This document shows positions 42,393 to 51,140 of a stretch of 64,000 nucleotides of DNA, piece by piece. Under the pieces are notes generated by a model. That model ran no database searches, was not told where the DNA came from, and saw only the letters and a program-made list of their open reading frames with translations. Both the position numbers and the translations under genes were made by a program. The stretch's first letter is position 1, and each line of letters begins with the position of its first letter. This DNA is from Elizabethkingia meningoseptica_A (lineage in GTDB: Bacteria; Bacteroidota; Bacteroidia; Flavobacteriales; Weeksellaceae): the NCBI RefSeq assembly GCF_045762675.1, contig NZ_JBJDLK010000009.1:62001-126000 (forward strand), in the 5' to 3' direction.

Positions 42393-45128
42393 ATGAAAAA
42401 ACTTTTAACTCTTTTCTTCTTTACAGCAGCCCTATTAACATTTGCTCAGAAGACTATTTCGGGAAAAGTTGCTGATAATAGCGGAGCCGGAATTGCCAGT
42501 GCCAGTGTAACTATTGAAAATCCCGACAATCCTGTTATTATTGCTTATGGCATTACCGACAGTAAAGGAAATTATAAAATTGTTTTCAATACGGATCTTT
42601 CAAAAGTCAACATAAAAGTTAAGGCTTTCAATCAAAAATCACAAACTAAAGAAGTTAACAATCAGGATCAGACAGTAAATTTCAGTCTTCTTCCTGATGT
42701 TACAGAAATAAAAGAGGTTGTCCTTAAAACCAAACTGATCACCAAAAAAGGAGATACCATTGCTTATGATCTTAAAGCTTTCGCGAATAAGAATGACAGA
42801 GTATTGGCAGATGCCTTAAAGAAAATTCCCGGTATTGACGTAAACAAGGATGGTACCGTTTTGTATCAGGGTGAGCCTATTAATAAGTTCTATGTAAACG
42901 GAAAAGATTTAATGGAGGGCGGATACGGAACCATCAACAACTCCCTTCCAATAGACGCTATTGGAAAAGTAGAAGTAATGGAAAACCACCAGCCTGTAAA
43001 AATATTGCAGGACAAAGTACCTAGTGATAAGGCCGCAATTAACATCAAATTGAAAAAATCGGTAACCATGACGGGGCGTGGTGAAGTCGGATTAGGATTC
43101 TCCCCACTTTTATGGAATGTAAAACTCACGCCAATGCTCTTTACCGATAAGATACAGTGGCTATTCAATTACAAAACAAATAATAACGGAGATGCAGTAG
43201 AAAATGAAGGAAATATACTATCCTTTGGCGGACGTTATGAAGGTATCAGAAGAAATATTTCACAAAATAACTGGCTGAATGTAGACAATGCGTCTACACC
43301 AAATGTTCCACAGAAAAGATATTTAATGAACAGTGTTCATTATTTATCTGGAAACCTGCTAACCAACCTCAATAAGAGTAAAGAATGGGAATTTAAAGCC
43401 AATGCTAGCTATACGAATAATGCTGTAGAAAGAGAATCTTATAACGAAACACAATACGTACAGCCTATTAACGGAGGAGCGAAAGTAGTAAATGACATTA
43501 AAAACAATTTTTATACAGATAAAGTAAAAGGTGAGGTTATTTTCACCAAAAATGCTAAAAAAGGTTTCTTTAAAAATACCACAACATTCTCTCAGTTCTG
43601 GAATGGCGACCGGGCAGTAATAGACAGAAGTATAAGTCAAAACTCAGGGCGTACCAACAACCCTGCCGGTGAAGCTTTAGAATCACCTACAACTAGCTTC
43701 CAGAACTCTTTGAGTACTATTGTCCCTTGGAAAGAAAAGCTAATTAATATTCGGTCTTTTATTAACTATCAGAATGACAGACAAACGCTGCGTGTAGATC
43801 CTATTAAATTTACAGACAGACAATCTTTTGACTCTTTGGGAAGACCTATTTTCACGCCTATATTTCCTTACTCTCAAAATGCAAAAATTGCTGAACAACG
43901 ATTGAGCATGAAAACTTTTGAAACCAATAATGCAGTGAATGTAAGCTTTTCTGCTAAAAAGTGGACTTTCACACCTGAAGTAGGAATCTCCTATGTTTCC
44001 AACAAACTTAATACATCATTATTTGGTGTAGATAATAATTCTTTTATTGAAAATTATGGGGATCAATACATGAACAATCTGGAGTTTACCAATGCTACGC
44101 CAACAGCTTCAACACAGGTGAATTACAAAGGAACTAATTTTAGCATGTATCTTAATCTTCCTGTTAACTTCAATAATATTAAAGCAACTGATCCTGCAAG
44201 AAGTGTTTCAGTAGATCTTAAAAAAACAACCTTTGAACCGAGCTTATTTGCACAGTATGAGTTTGCTTCATTCTGGAAAGCATCAGTAAGCGGAAATATT
44301 AACTATAATTTTGGAACCATAAGTAATGTATACGCCGGATATATTCTTCAAAATCCTTCAAGTCTTATTGCAACTGCTGCGGGAAATGTATTATCTCAGA
44401 ACAGAGTACAGTCTTCCGGAGCGCGAATTGAATATAGAAACCCATTAAATAATCTATTTTTTAATATTCGAGGGAGTGTATCAAATACCCGAAATAATTT
44501 AATGGCCAATACATCATATAATGGCGGGAGTGTTATCCTTTCTTATATTGTAAGAGATAATGATATCAACTCTAATTCACAAGGAGTAGAAGTTGGAAAA
44601 TACTTCCCTAAGTTTAAAACCAATGCTTCAGTAAGCTTCACGAATAGCAATAATAAATCATTAAGTCTTAATGATGACATTATTCAGCGTTCAAAAAACA
44701 ATAACGAAAGCGTAGCGTTCAAATTCAACAATGCCTTTTTCAGCTGGATGAGTTTAGATTATACCATGAGCTATGGCTGGGGTAAAAATCTTTATACAAC
44801 TCAGGGCAGAGATAATACTGTAAAATCTAATAACTGGACTCAAAATCTTAATTTAATATTCTATCCGATAGAAAATCACTCCATAGGATTAAACTGGGAT
44901 CAGACTAATTTTTCTCAGGGTGGACAAAGGTTCAATAATCCCTTCTATGATTTAACATACCAGTATACCTGGGCCAAAAAGAAAATAGATTTTGAATTAA
45001 AATGGTTGAACATTGCAAACACCAAAGTTTACGAGCAGATTGGTAACAGTGCTATTGGTACAACATACAGCAGAATGTATATCCGTCCGAGCCAGATCAT
45101 GTTCACCGTGAAGTTTAATTTTAAATAA
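42393..45128 (+). CDS. Large outer-membrane beta-barrel (TonB-receptor-like) with N-terminal CarboxypepD_reg domain
   Basis: The 911-residue protein has a signal peptide (MKKLLTLFFFTAALLTFAQ), a carboxypeptidase-regulatory-like domain (residues about 20-105) and a plug-like part (DALKKIPGIDVNKDG, INKFYVNGKDLMEGGYG). A long barrel region ends in MFTVKFNFK. This is the outer membrane beta-barrel family common in Bacteroidota; many lack experimental roles. No SusD-like partner is adjacent, so glycan uptake is not supported. It stands alone, 230 bases downstream of the divergent sulfur operon. Confidence 0.88.
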   Translation: MKKLLTLFFFTAALLTFAQKTISGKVADNSGAGIASASVTIENPDNPVIIAYGITDSKGNYKIVFNTDLSKVNIKVKAFNQKSQTKEVNNQDQTVNFSLLPDVTEIKEVVLKTKLITKKGDTIAYDLKAFANKNDRVLADALKKIPGIDVNKDGTVLYQGEPINKFYVNGKDLMEGGYGTINNSLPIDAIGKVEVMENHQPVKILQDKVPSDKAAINIKLKKSVTMTGRGEVGLGFSPLLWNVKLTPMLFTDKIQWLFNYKTNNNGDAVENEGNILSFGGRYEGIRRNISQNNWLNVDNASTPNVPQKRYLMNSVHYLSGNLLTNLNKSKEWEFKANASYTNNAVERESYNETQYVQPINGGAKVVNDIKNNFYTDKVKGEVIFTKNAKKGFFKNTTTFSQFWNGDRAVIDRSISQNSGRTNNPAGEALESPTTSFQNSLSTIVPWKEKLINIRSFINYQNDRQTLRVDPIKFTDRQSFDSLGRPIFTPIFPYSQNAKIAEQRLSMKTFETNNAVNVSFSAKKWTFTPEVGISYVSNKLNTSLFGVDNNSFIENYGDQYMNNLEFTNATPTASTQVNYKGTNFSMYLNLPVNFNNIKATDPARSVSVDLKKTTFEPSLFAQYEFASFWKASVSGNINYNFGTISNVYAGYILQNPSSLIATAAGNVLSQNRVQSSGARIEYRNPLNNLFFNIRGSVSNTRNNLMANTSYNGGSVILSYIVRDNDINSNSQGVEVGKYFPKFKTNASVSFTNSNNKSLSLNDDIIQRSKNNNESVAFKFNNAFFSWMSLDYTMSYGWGKNLYTTQGRDNTVKSNNWTQNLNLIFYPIENHSIGLNWDQTNFSQGGQRFNNPFYDLTYQYTWAKKKIDFELKWLNIANTKVYEQIGNSAIGTTYSRMYIRPSQIMFTVKFNFK

Positions 45129-45144
45129 TTTGTAGCAGCGTTCC

Positions 45145-45174
45145 TTGTCTGAAAAAAAATGTTTTTTATCTTTG
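45145..45174 (+). promoter_or_regulatory. Bacteroidota promoter for the acidic-protein gene
   Basis: TTG (45145-45147), 19 bases, TATCTTTG (45167-45174), 47 bases before the ATG at 45222. Confidence 0.72.
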
Positions 45175-45221
45175 CTCCGTATACTGATTATTAATTAACT
45201 AAAAGCATTTAAAACTATCCT

Positions 45222-45683
45222 ATGAAAGGGATTTTGAAAATCTACCATCCGGAAGAGACCCTTAAATACAACATTAAAAGCAGCTATTGTAAAGCTGTGT
45301 ACAGTAATAAGCAAAACTTCCTGGAAGTAGAAATCATTACAGATGATGATCTAGACCACGTTGATGACGATTCTTTACAGTATAACTTCCCACAGCTTTC
45401 TTTAAGCATTTCGGATTTCCCTATTGATACTGATAAGCTTGTAGGGCACACATTCAATGTAAATGATTCTGAAGACGAGACCTATTGTGATGTTAACTTA
45501 TATGATGATGAAGACGCCTTCATTCATGACAATGAGCTAAAATTCTCAGTAGATGATGAGGGTGAACTCCAGTTAATCTGGCAAGGTAACATAGATGATT
45601 TTTACACTTTTTCAGAAGAACCGGTTGCTTTCAAACTAAAATGTCACTTCAGACAGGAAACTGCTGAAGCGGATGATGAATAA
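45222..45683 (+). CDS. Acidic hypothetical protein
   Basis: A 153-residue soluble protein, strongly acidic (runs such as DDDLDHVDDD and DEDAF) with alternating strand-like segments. No signal peptide or membrane span. It is preceded by one of the best promoters of the window and is followed after 98 bases by the exbB gene. No family was recognised. The acidity could suit a metal- or protein-binding role, but nothing supports a specific function. Confidence 0.7.
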   Translation: MKGILKIYHPEETLKYNIKSSYCKAVYSNKQNFLEVEIITDDDLDHVDDDSLQYNFPQLSLSISDFPIDTDKLVGHTFNVNDSEDETYCDVNLYDDEDAFIHDNELKFSVDDEGELQLIWQGNIDDFYTFSEEPVAFKLKCHFRQETAEADDE

Positions 45684-45781
45684 GAAAGGAATTTAACTTT
45701 TCTGTAAACTTGTATTCTAATTTATTGTTCACCGCAATATCTATGGAAAACTTGCGTTTTAAAATTTAAATAAATTCATTA

Positions 45782-46477
45782 ATGGCTTTTTCAACAATAT
45801 CAACCATATTGCAGGCACAAAATCAGGTTGCGGCAACTACCCAGGAATTCTCTTTCTGGAAAATAATGTTCCACGGTAATCTGTTTGCCAATGTGGTCAT
45901 GATAACAGTTTTATTACTGGGCATATTCTCTTTTTATCTATTTCTGGAAAGATTCTTCTTTATTAAAAGAATGTCTTCGAATACAGATCCTAATCTCATG
46001 CGAAATATTGAAGATTTCCTGAAGGACGGAAAAATAGATGCTGCAATAGAATATTGTTCCCGTCAGGACTCTCCTGAAGCCAGAATTCTGGAAAAAGGAC
46101 TTTCCCGAATCGGCCGCCCGGTATCGGATATTGTCAATGCAATGGAAAGCCAGGGACAGGCTGAAGTAGCTAATATGGAAATGAACCTTAACCTTTTGGC
46201 AGCTGTACCGAGTATTGCTCCGATGTTAGGTCTGTTAGGTACCGTAATCGGGATGATTTTAGCATTCTTTAATTTATCCAATTCCACAGGTTCTTTCTCT
46301 CCGAAAACACTTTCAGAGGGTATTTATACCGCTTTAGGACAGACAGCTACCGGTTTGGCTGTAGCTATTCCGGCTAACTTTTTCTATAACCTGTTGCTGA
46401 CAAAAATTGATAAGTTCGTTCTGAAAATCCAGAATCTGTCTGCAGAATTTTTAGATATCATCAACAAACCTTTGTAA
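45782..46477 (+). CDS. exbB: MotA/TolQ/ExbB proton channel protein
   Basis: The 231-residue protein has three membrane segments: the first near residues 32-55 (FANVVMITVLLLGIFSFYLFL), then a cytoplasmic loop with the IEYCSRQDSPEARILEKGL stretch, and the helices LNLLAAVPSIAPMLGLLGTVIGMI and TALGQTATGLAVAIPANFFYN. These are the ExbB/TolQ signatures. With ExbD and TonB it uses the proton gradient to energise outer-membrane receptors. First gene of exbB-exbD-tonB-folC. Confidence 0.93.
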   Translation: MAFSTISTILQAQNQVAATTQEFSFWKIMFHGNLFANVVMITVLLLGIFSFYLFLERFFFIKRMSSNTDPNLMRNIEDFLKDGKIDAAIEYCSRQDSPEARILEKGLSRIGRPVSDIVNAMESQGQAEVANMEMNLNLLAAVPSIAPMLGLLGTVIGMILAFFNLSNSTGSFSPKTLSEGIYTALGQTATGLAVAIPANFFYNLLLTKIDKFVLKIQNLSAEFLDIINKPL

Positions 46478-46484
46478 GAATATC

Positions 46485-46886
46485 ATGAAAATTTCAAGAA
46501 GAAACAAAGCAAATCCTGAATTTAGTTTGGCAGCAATGACAGACGTTATCTTGCTACTTCTTATATTTTTCATGATCACATCTTCTGCGGCGAATCAAAA
46601 TGCAATAGATGTGAAGCTTCCTAAAGGGGAAAGCGAGGCTATGGATATTCCTAATCCTTTGTCTGTAAGCATTAAACCCGACGGATCTTATTTCATTGAT
46701 GAAAAACAGGTACAAAGAAACGAACTGGAAAGCCTTATTGTAAACAGGTTACAGAATGTAACAAATCCTTCTTTTACGATAAGGGCAGACAAAGATTGCT
46801 TGCATAAGGACGTAGTCTTCGTGATGGAAATTGCAGAAAAGCATAAATACAATATTGCGATAGCCACTACTACAGAGGCTGAATAA
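46485..46886 (+). CDS. exbD: ExbD/TolR-family biopolymer transporter
   Basis: The 133-residue protein has the ExbD N-terminal helix AAMTDVILLLLIFFMITS with the proton-carrying Asp, followed by a periplasmic domain (SIKPDGSYFIDEKQV, IRADKDCLHKDVVFVME). The gap to exbB is 7 bases. Confidence 0.93.
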   Translation: MKISRRNKANPEFSLAAMTDVILLLLIFFMITSSAANQNAIDVKLPKGESEAMDIPNPLSVSIKPDGSYFIDEKQVQRNELESLIVNRLQNVTNPSFTIRADKDCLHKDVVFVMEIAEKHKYNIAIATTTEAE

Positions 46887-46895
46887 AAACTAAAA

Positions 46896-47771
46896 ATGAG
46901 CTATTTCTCGGTAAATAAAAAGGAAGAAAGAAAAGACAAACTAAAAAGCGCTGTTATCACCGCTATAGTTTGGAGTACACTCCTGCTTTTTATTGCGCTG
47001 TATTCTGTTAAAGTAAATTTCCCGAAAGAAGCGGAAATTGTAAATACGATGCTTGTAAATTTTGGTGATAACCGTAATGGTAATGGTACAGAAGAACCAA
47101 AAGAACAGGAAGGAAGCTATGCTCCATTAGAAACAAAACCTGTTGTTGAAGAGGAACCTGTTAAAGAGGTATCCAAACCAGAACCCCCGCTTGAAGCGAA
47201 GGAAAAAATTATAACAGGTAAAAATGAAAAAGCTCCTGTCGCCAAAGTAGAGAAAACCGAGAAAAAAACGGCCACTAAATCTTCTACTAAAGAAGCTAAA
47301 AAAAGCGAGGCTAAAAAAACAACTTCCGGAAGCTCAAAGGCTGATGGTCCGAATAAAAAACAAGGCGCAACCGGTGACGGAAAAGGAACAGCTGCCATAG
47401 GCAATCTCCTTAAAGGACGCGGAAGCAAAGACGGATCTCAGGGAGACGGAGGTAAAATCGGAAACGCCGGTGATCCTTTAGGCGGCGATGGTAATGGTGA
47501 CAGTAAAATAGGCGTAGACCGAAAACTAACAGGCTATATTCCCGGAACTATGGGACGAGGCGGCGCACAGCCTTCACATTCCTGTTCTGCATCAGGATCA
47601 ATTACACTTTCTTATACAGTAGATAAAGCCGGTAATGTAATCTCTGTAAGACGTTCCGGAGGTATTTCGGATCCTTGTATTGTTTCAACATCTCTTAAAT
47701 GGGTAAAACAGTACGTAAAAGCCGAGAAGGCCAACTTCTCTTCTACCGGAACTTACCGCATCACTTTCTAA
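46896..47771 (+). CDS. TonB-family energy transducer
   Basis: The 291-residue protein starts with a cytoplasmic region and one membrane anchor (AVITAIVWSTLLLFIALYSV). A long Lys/Glu/Pro-rich spacer follows (residues about 65-200), then a Gly-rich linker. The C-terminal domain, about residues 225-291, reads SGSITLSYTVDKAGNVISVRR and ends TGTYRITF, the TonB_C pattern. It should carry energy from ExbB-ExbD to receptors such as the copper receptor and the large barrel in this window; pairing is inferred. It overlaps no other gene and precedes folC by 14 bases. Confidence 0.85.
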   Translation: MSYFSVNKKEERKDKLKSAVITAIVWSTLLLFIALYSVKVNFPKEAEIVNTMLVNFGDNRNGNGTEEPKEQEGSYAPLETKPVVEEEPVKEVSKPEPPLEAKEKIITGKNEKAPVAKVEKTEKKTATKSSTKEAKKSEAKKTTSGSSKADGPNKKQGATGDGKGTAAIGNLLKGRGSKDGSQGDGGKIGNAGDPLGGDGNGDSKIGVDRKLTGYIPGTMGRGGAQPSHSCSASGSITLSYTVDKAGNVISVRRSGGISDPCIVSTSLKWVKQYVKAEKANFSSTGTYRITF

Positions 47772-47785
47772 ACGATGAAATACTC

Positions 47786-49030
47786 ATGACAAAACAAGAA
47801 TATCAGGAGGCCCTAGAATGGCTTTTTGTGCAAATGCCTAATTATCAGAATGACGGTATTAAGGCTTATAAACCGGGACTGGATAATATTATAAAACTTT
47901 GTCAATACTTCAACAATCCACAGGACAAACTTAAAATGATCCATATCGGGGGAACCAATGGCAAAGGTTCAACCAGTAATATGCTGGCATCTGTTCTTCA
48001 GGAAGAAGGTTATAAAACAGGTTTATATAACTCCCCTCACCTTGTTCATTTTACAGAAAGGATAAAAGTGAACGGTGTAAACGCTGATGAAGAATTTGTG
48101 TTTAATTTTATTCAGAAATTAAAGAATCTTCCGGAAGACATTAAGCCCTCATTCTTTGAGTTCACAACCATTATGGCTTTTGAATATTTTCATCAACAGA
48201 ATGTAGATATTGCCATTATAGAAGTTGGATTAGGCGGACGTCTGGATGCTACAAATATTATTTCACCTATACTTTCAGCGATCACGAATGTCGCATTGGA
48301 TCATACCAATATTCTGGGAAATACGGTTGAAGAAATCGCCACTGAAAAAGCTGGCATTATTAAAACAGGTGTACCTGTTGTGTCAGGTGATCGAAATCCG
48401 TCAGTAAAAAATATTATTCAGGCAAAAGCTCATGAGGTTAAGGCCAAATTTATTGATGCTACATTCTTAAGTCCGGATTTGGAATCAGATCTGAAAGGCT
48501 CTTATCAAAAGAACAATATAAAAGTTGTTGTAGCTTTAGCAGAAGAACTACGTCTTCAGGGTATTAGCATATCAGAGAAATCATTGAAAAACGGGCTTTT
48601 AAACGTCCACAGAAACACTAATTTTATTGGCCGCTGGTTCGAGTATTCGCAAGCGCCTCTTACGATATGTGATACCGGCCACAATCAGGCAGGATTAGAA
48701 TATGTATTCTATCAGCTGGAAACTTATTCTCAGCCCAAACATATCGTTCTGGGTTTTGTTAATGATAAAAAAATAGATGAAGTCATTCCTCTTCTTCCAA
48801 AAAAAGAAAAGTTTTATTTTGTAAAACCATCTGTTCAAAGGGGCAGAAATCCACAGGAATATGAACACCTTATTCAGAAAGAAAACCTCAACTATCAAAT
48901 ATTCAATGATGTACAATCCGGTTATTTAGCGGCGTTGGAAAATTGTACAAATGATGAGATGATTTTTATTGGAGGAAGCAACTTTGTTATCGGAGATTTT
49001 TTAGAAAAAAATTTGGCAGTTCGCCAATAA
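47786..49030 (+). CDS. folC: Folylpolyglutamate synthase/dihydrofolate synthase
   Basis: The ATG at 47786 gives 414 residues and lies 14 bases after the tonB stop; a longer frame would run into tonB. FolC motifs are IGGTNGKGSTSNMLA (P loop), YNSPHLVHFTERIKVNG and VGLGGRLDATNII, then ALDHTNILG and GFVNDKKIDEV. It adds glutamate to folates. The same promoter region at its end starts the tRNA pair. Confidence 0.95.
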   Translation: MTKQEYQEALEWLFVQMPNYQNDGIKAYKPGLDNIIKLCQYFNNPQDKLKMIHIGGTNGKGSTSNMLASVLQEEGYKTGLYNSPHLVHFTERIKVNGVNADEEFVFNFIQKLKNLPEDIKPSFFEFTTIMAFEYFHQQNVDIAIIEVGLGGRLDATNIISPILSAITNVALDHTNILGNTVEEIATEKAGIIKTGVPVVSGDRNPSVKNIIQAKAHEVKAKFIDATFLSPDLESDLKGSYQKNNIKVVVALAEELRLQGISISEKSLKNGLLNVHRNTNFIGRWFEYSQAPLTICDTGHNQAGLEYVFYQLETYSQPKHIVLGFVNDKKIDEVIPLLPKKEKFYFVKPSVQRGRNPQEYEHLIQKENLNYQIFNDVQSGYLAALENCTNDEMIFIGGSNFVIGDFLEKNLAVRQ

Positions 49031-49042
49031 GTTGTATATTTG
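49013..49042 (+). promoter_or_regulatory. Bacteroidota promoter for the tRNA-Val pair
   Basis: TTG (49013-49015), 19 bases, TATATTTG (49035-49042). It overlaps the folC stop codon and lies 33 bases before the first tRNA. Confidence 0.75.
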
Positions 49043-49074
49043 CACCACTCAAAAAGAGAAAACAACTCTTAAGA

Positions 49075-49149
49075 GGGCGATTAGCTCAGTTGGTTCAGAG
49101 CATCTGGTTTACACCCAGAGGGTCGGGGGTTCGAATCCCTCATCGCCCA
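49075..49149 (+). tRNA. tRNA-Val (anticodon UAC), copy 1
   Basis: A complete 75-base cloverleaf: acceptor GGGCGAT/ATCGCCC with discriminator A, D stem GCTC/GAGC, anticodon stem TCTGG/CCAGA with loop TTTACAC (anticodon UAC), and T loop TTCGAAT. The CCA end is not encoded. Confidence 0.96.
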
Positions 49150-49178
49150 CACAAGGTTCGAAATCCTTAAAAAAATTC

Positions 49179-49253
49179 GGGTTCTTAGCTCAGTTGGTTC
49201 AGAGCATCTGGTTTACACCCAGAGGGTCGGGGGTTCGAATCCCTCAGGACCCA
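49179..49253 (+). tRNA. tRNA-Val (anticodon UAC), copy 2
   Basis: 75 bases with acceptor GGGTTCT/AGGACCC (one T-G pair) and discriminator A. From the base after the acceptor to the end of the T stem it is identical to copy 1, including the TTTACAC loop. The CCA end is not encoded. Confidence 0.95.
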
Positions 49254-49254
49254 C

Positions 49255-49289
49255 AAAAAAACTCTCAGTAAAACTGAGAGTTTTTTTTT
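49255..49289 (+). terminator. Terminator of the tRNA pair
   Basis: ACTCTCAGT (49261-49269) and ACTGAGAGT (49273-49281) form a stem with loop AAA, extended by A/T pairs and followed by a run of T. It may also act on the converging glycosyltransferase gene. Confidence 0.9.
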
Positions 49290-50265
49290 ATTTCTTTACC
49301 TTATCTATGATCTGTTGTATTTTCAGCTCTTCGAGGCAGGCCCAATCTCCGCGATAACATTCCTTATCACCAAATACAGAACACGGTCTGCAGGTTAAGT
49401 CTTTAACTTCTACGACATCTTCTTCTTTTTGTCCGTATCCTAAAAATCCTGCATAAGGATGCGTAGCACCCCAAACAGAAACCACCCTCGTCCCTACCAG
49501 AGAAGCTAAATGCATATTTGCTGAGTCCATAGATATCATCAGTCTTAGCTTCGATATCTTTTCCAGTTCTTTTGAAAGATTTAATTTTCCCGCAAGGGAT
49601 GTTGTATTAGGTATTTCTTTTTCCCATCTGGAAAGGATTTCTACTTCTGAAGCTCCACCACCAAAAAAATAAACATGCTCGCTTTTTGCCAGCTCTCTGA
49701 CGAGTTCAAAAGATTTTTCAATAGGCATCATTTTGCCTTTATGCTGAGCAAAAGGAGCAAATCCTATCCCCGATTTATCTTCATGAGATACCAGTGGCCT
49801 GAATTGATGTGATAACTGCACAGGAAATCCCATTCCACGAAGAACATCAGCATATCTTTCAGTTGTTTTCTTTAACTGATGTTTTTTAAGATTCCATACG
49901 TCTGTAAGTTCTTCCTTTTCTTCTTTGCCTTTATTAATCTTATAAACCTTGAATCCTCTTCTTTTGAAAAAAAGATAAAGAATCTTTGATCTGATCACAT
50001 CATGCAAATCAGCTATGAAATCCGGATTATATTGCATAAAGAGTTCTTTGGCAAGTCTGCGCATGCCCAGAATTCCTTTATACTGATTCACATCTATCCC
50101 TACAAATTCAACACCCGGAACATCACTAAAAAGGCCTGCAAATCCTTTTCTGGAAACCATTATAATCCGAACATCTTTGTTTTGTTCGAGAAATTCCCGA
50201 AAAACAGGCACTGTCATCGCAACATCTCCGAATGCTGAGAAGCGGTATGCTAAAATAGTTTTCAA
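49288..50265 (-). CDS. Glycosyltransferase family 9 (heptosyltransferase-like)
   Basis: The 325-residue protein probably starts at TTG (50263-50265); YRFSAFGDVAMTVPV follows, as in relatives. GT9 features are IGFAPFAQHKGKMMP, the SMDSANMHLASLVGTRVVSVWGATHP donor site and a Cys-containing C-terminal loop (TCRPCSVFGDKECYRGDWACL) common in heptosyltransferases. It should add a sugar to the LPS core. Its start codon overlaps the SufE-like stop (TTGA), so they are coupled. Confidence 0.9.
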   Translation of the reverse strand: MKTILAYRFSAFGDVAMTVPVFREFLEQNKDVRIIMVSRKGFAGLFSDVPGVEFVGIDVNQYKGILGMRRLAKELFMQYNPDFIADLHDVIRSKILYLFFKRRGFKVYKINKGKEEKEELTDVWNLKKHQLKKTTERYADVLRGMGFPVQLSHQFRPLVSHEDKSGIGFAPFAQHKGKMMPIEKSFELVRELAKSEHVYFFGGGASEVEILSRWEKEIPNTTSLAGKLNLSKELEKISKLRLMISMDSANMHLASLVGTRVVSVWGATHPYAGFLGYGQKEEDVVEVKDLTCRPCSVFGDKECYRGDWACLEELKIQQIIDKVKK

Positions 50266-50681
50266 TTCTTTAACTGAAATGCAACTGCGTAAAATTTAAT
50301 CTGCTTGGTCATTGCCATTAATCCGTTTGCACGGGATGGAGAAAGAAATTCCTGTAATCCTATTTCTTCGATAAATTTGAAGTCAGAATCCAGAATTTCC
50401 TGCGTACTGTGACCACTGTATACCTGCGTAAGCATCGCTACGATTCCTTTTGGTAATATTCCGTCGGAATCCGCCTGAAAGAATAGCTTACCATCATTAA
50501 ATTCTGCATCGATCCATACTTTGGACTGACATCCTCGAATCAGATTTTCATCTGTTTTTTTATCATCAGGAAGACCTTTCAGCTCTTTTCCTAAATCAAT
50601 AATATATTCATATTTCTGCTCCCAATCTTCCAGGAAAGCGAAATCATCTACTAAAGCCTTCTGTTTTTCTTGAATAGTCAT
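50262..50681 (-). CDS. sufE: SufE-family Fe-S cluster sulfur acceptor
   Basis: From the ATG at 50681 the product is 139 residues; a longer frame has an unlike hydrophobic N-terminus. The active loop is IRGCQSKVWI with the acceptor Cys, followed by DSDGILPKGIVAMLTQV and LSPSRANGLMAM. It receives sulfur from a cysteine desulfurase; the desulfurase gene is not in this window. Confidence 0.93.
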   Translation of the reverse strand: MTIQEKQKALVDDFAFLEDWEQKYEYIIDLGKELKGLPDDKKTDENLIRGCQSKVWIDAEFNDGKLFFQADSDGILPKGIVAMLTQVYSGHSTQEILDSDFKFIEEIGLQEFLSPSRANGLMAMTKQIKFYAVAFQLKN

Positions 50682-50731
50682 TATTAAAATGCTTTGTGCA
50701 AAGGTAAAGATTTTGAAAAAAAGAGTGAATA

Positions 50732-50959
50732 CTACCCGTTTTTCTTTTTCTGAAGAAGGTAATACACCTGAATAAAACAAATAATGGCGTTAGGGATAAT
50801 AATTGGCCATAACATGCCTTTATAAATGCCGTAAATAACAAAACATATACACCCTGTAAGGTTGATAAGCCTGATTTTAAGCACATCTTTAGGGATAAAC
50901 CCCAATACAATTAATACAGATGCCAGATACCCTACGATTTCAGTCCAGTTATCATTCAT
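50732..50959 (-). CDS. Small YgjV/SemiSWEET-like membrane protein
   Basis: The ATG at 50959 gives 75 residues with three hydrophobic segments: IVGYLASVLIVLGFIPKDVLK, NLTGCICFVIYGIYKGM and PIIIPNAIICFIQVYYLL. The pattern of a short three-helix unit with GFIPKD and PIIIPN resembles YgjV and SemiSWEET proteins, where dimers can move small sugars. The transport function is inference. It ends 50 bases upstream of the sufE start and could be co-transcribed. Confidence 0.75.
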   Translation of the reverse strand: MNDNWTEIVGYLASVLIVLGFIPKDVLKIRLINLTGCICFVIYGIYKGMLWPIIIPNAIICFIQVYYLLQKKKNG

Positions 50960-51140
50960 GACCAATAAAATTTGGCGCAAACCTAATAAACAATTCACTT
51001 AAAATCAAATGTTTTTATGCCATAACGGCACATTTTTTCTTTGGTAAGATGTTTGCAAATTAAAAAACCCGAAAAGTTCTCAGATAAAACAAGAAATTTC
51101 TCGGAAATAAATTTTAAATTAGAATACACATTTTAAAATC

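Noticed and set aside
47117..47428. Minus-strand frame opposite tonB
   Set aside because: Mirror of the Lys/Ala-rich spacer of the TonB-like protein.
49032..49271. 79-codon plus-strand frame
   Set aside because: It lies across the two tRNA-Val genes; the sequence is explained by the tRNAs.
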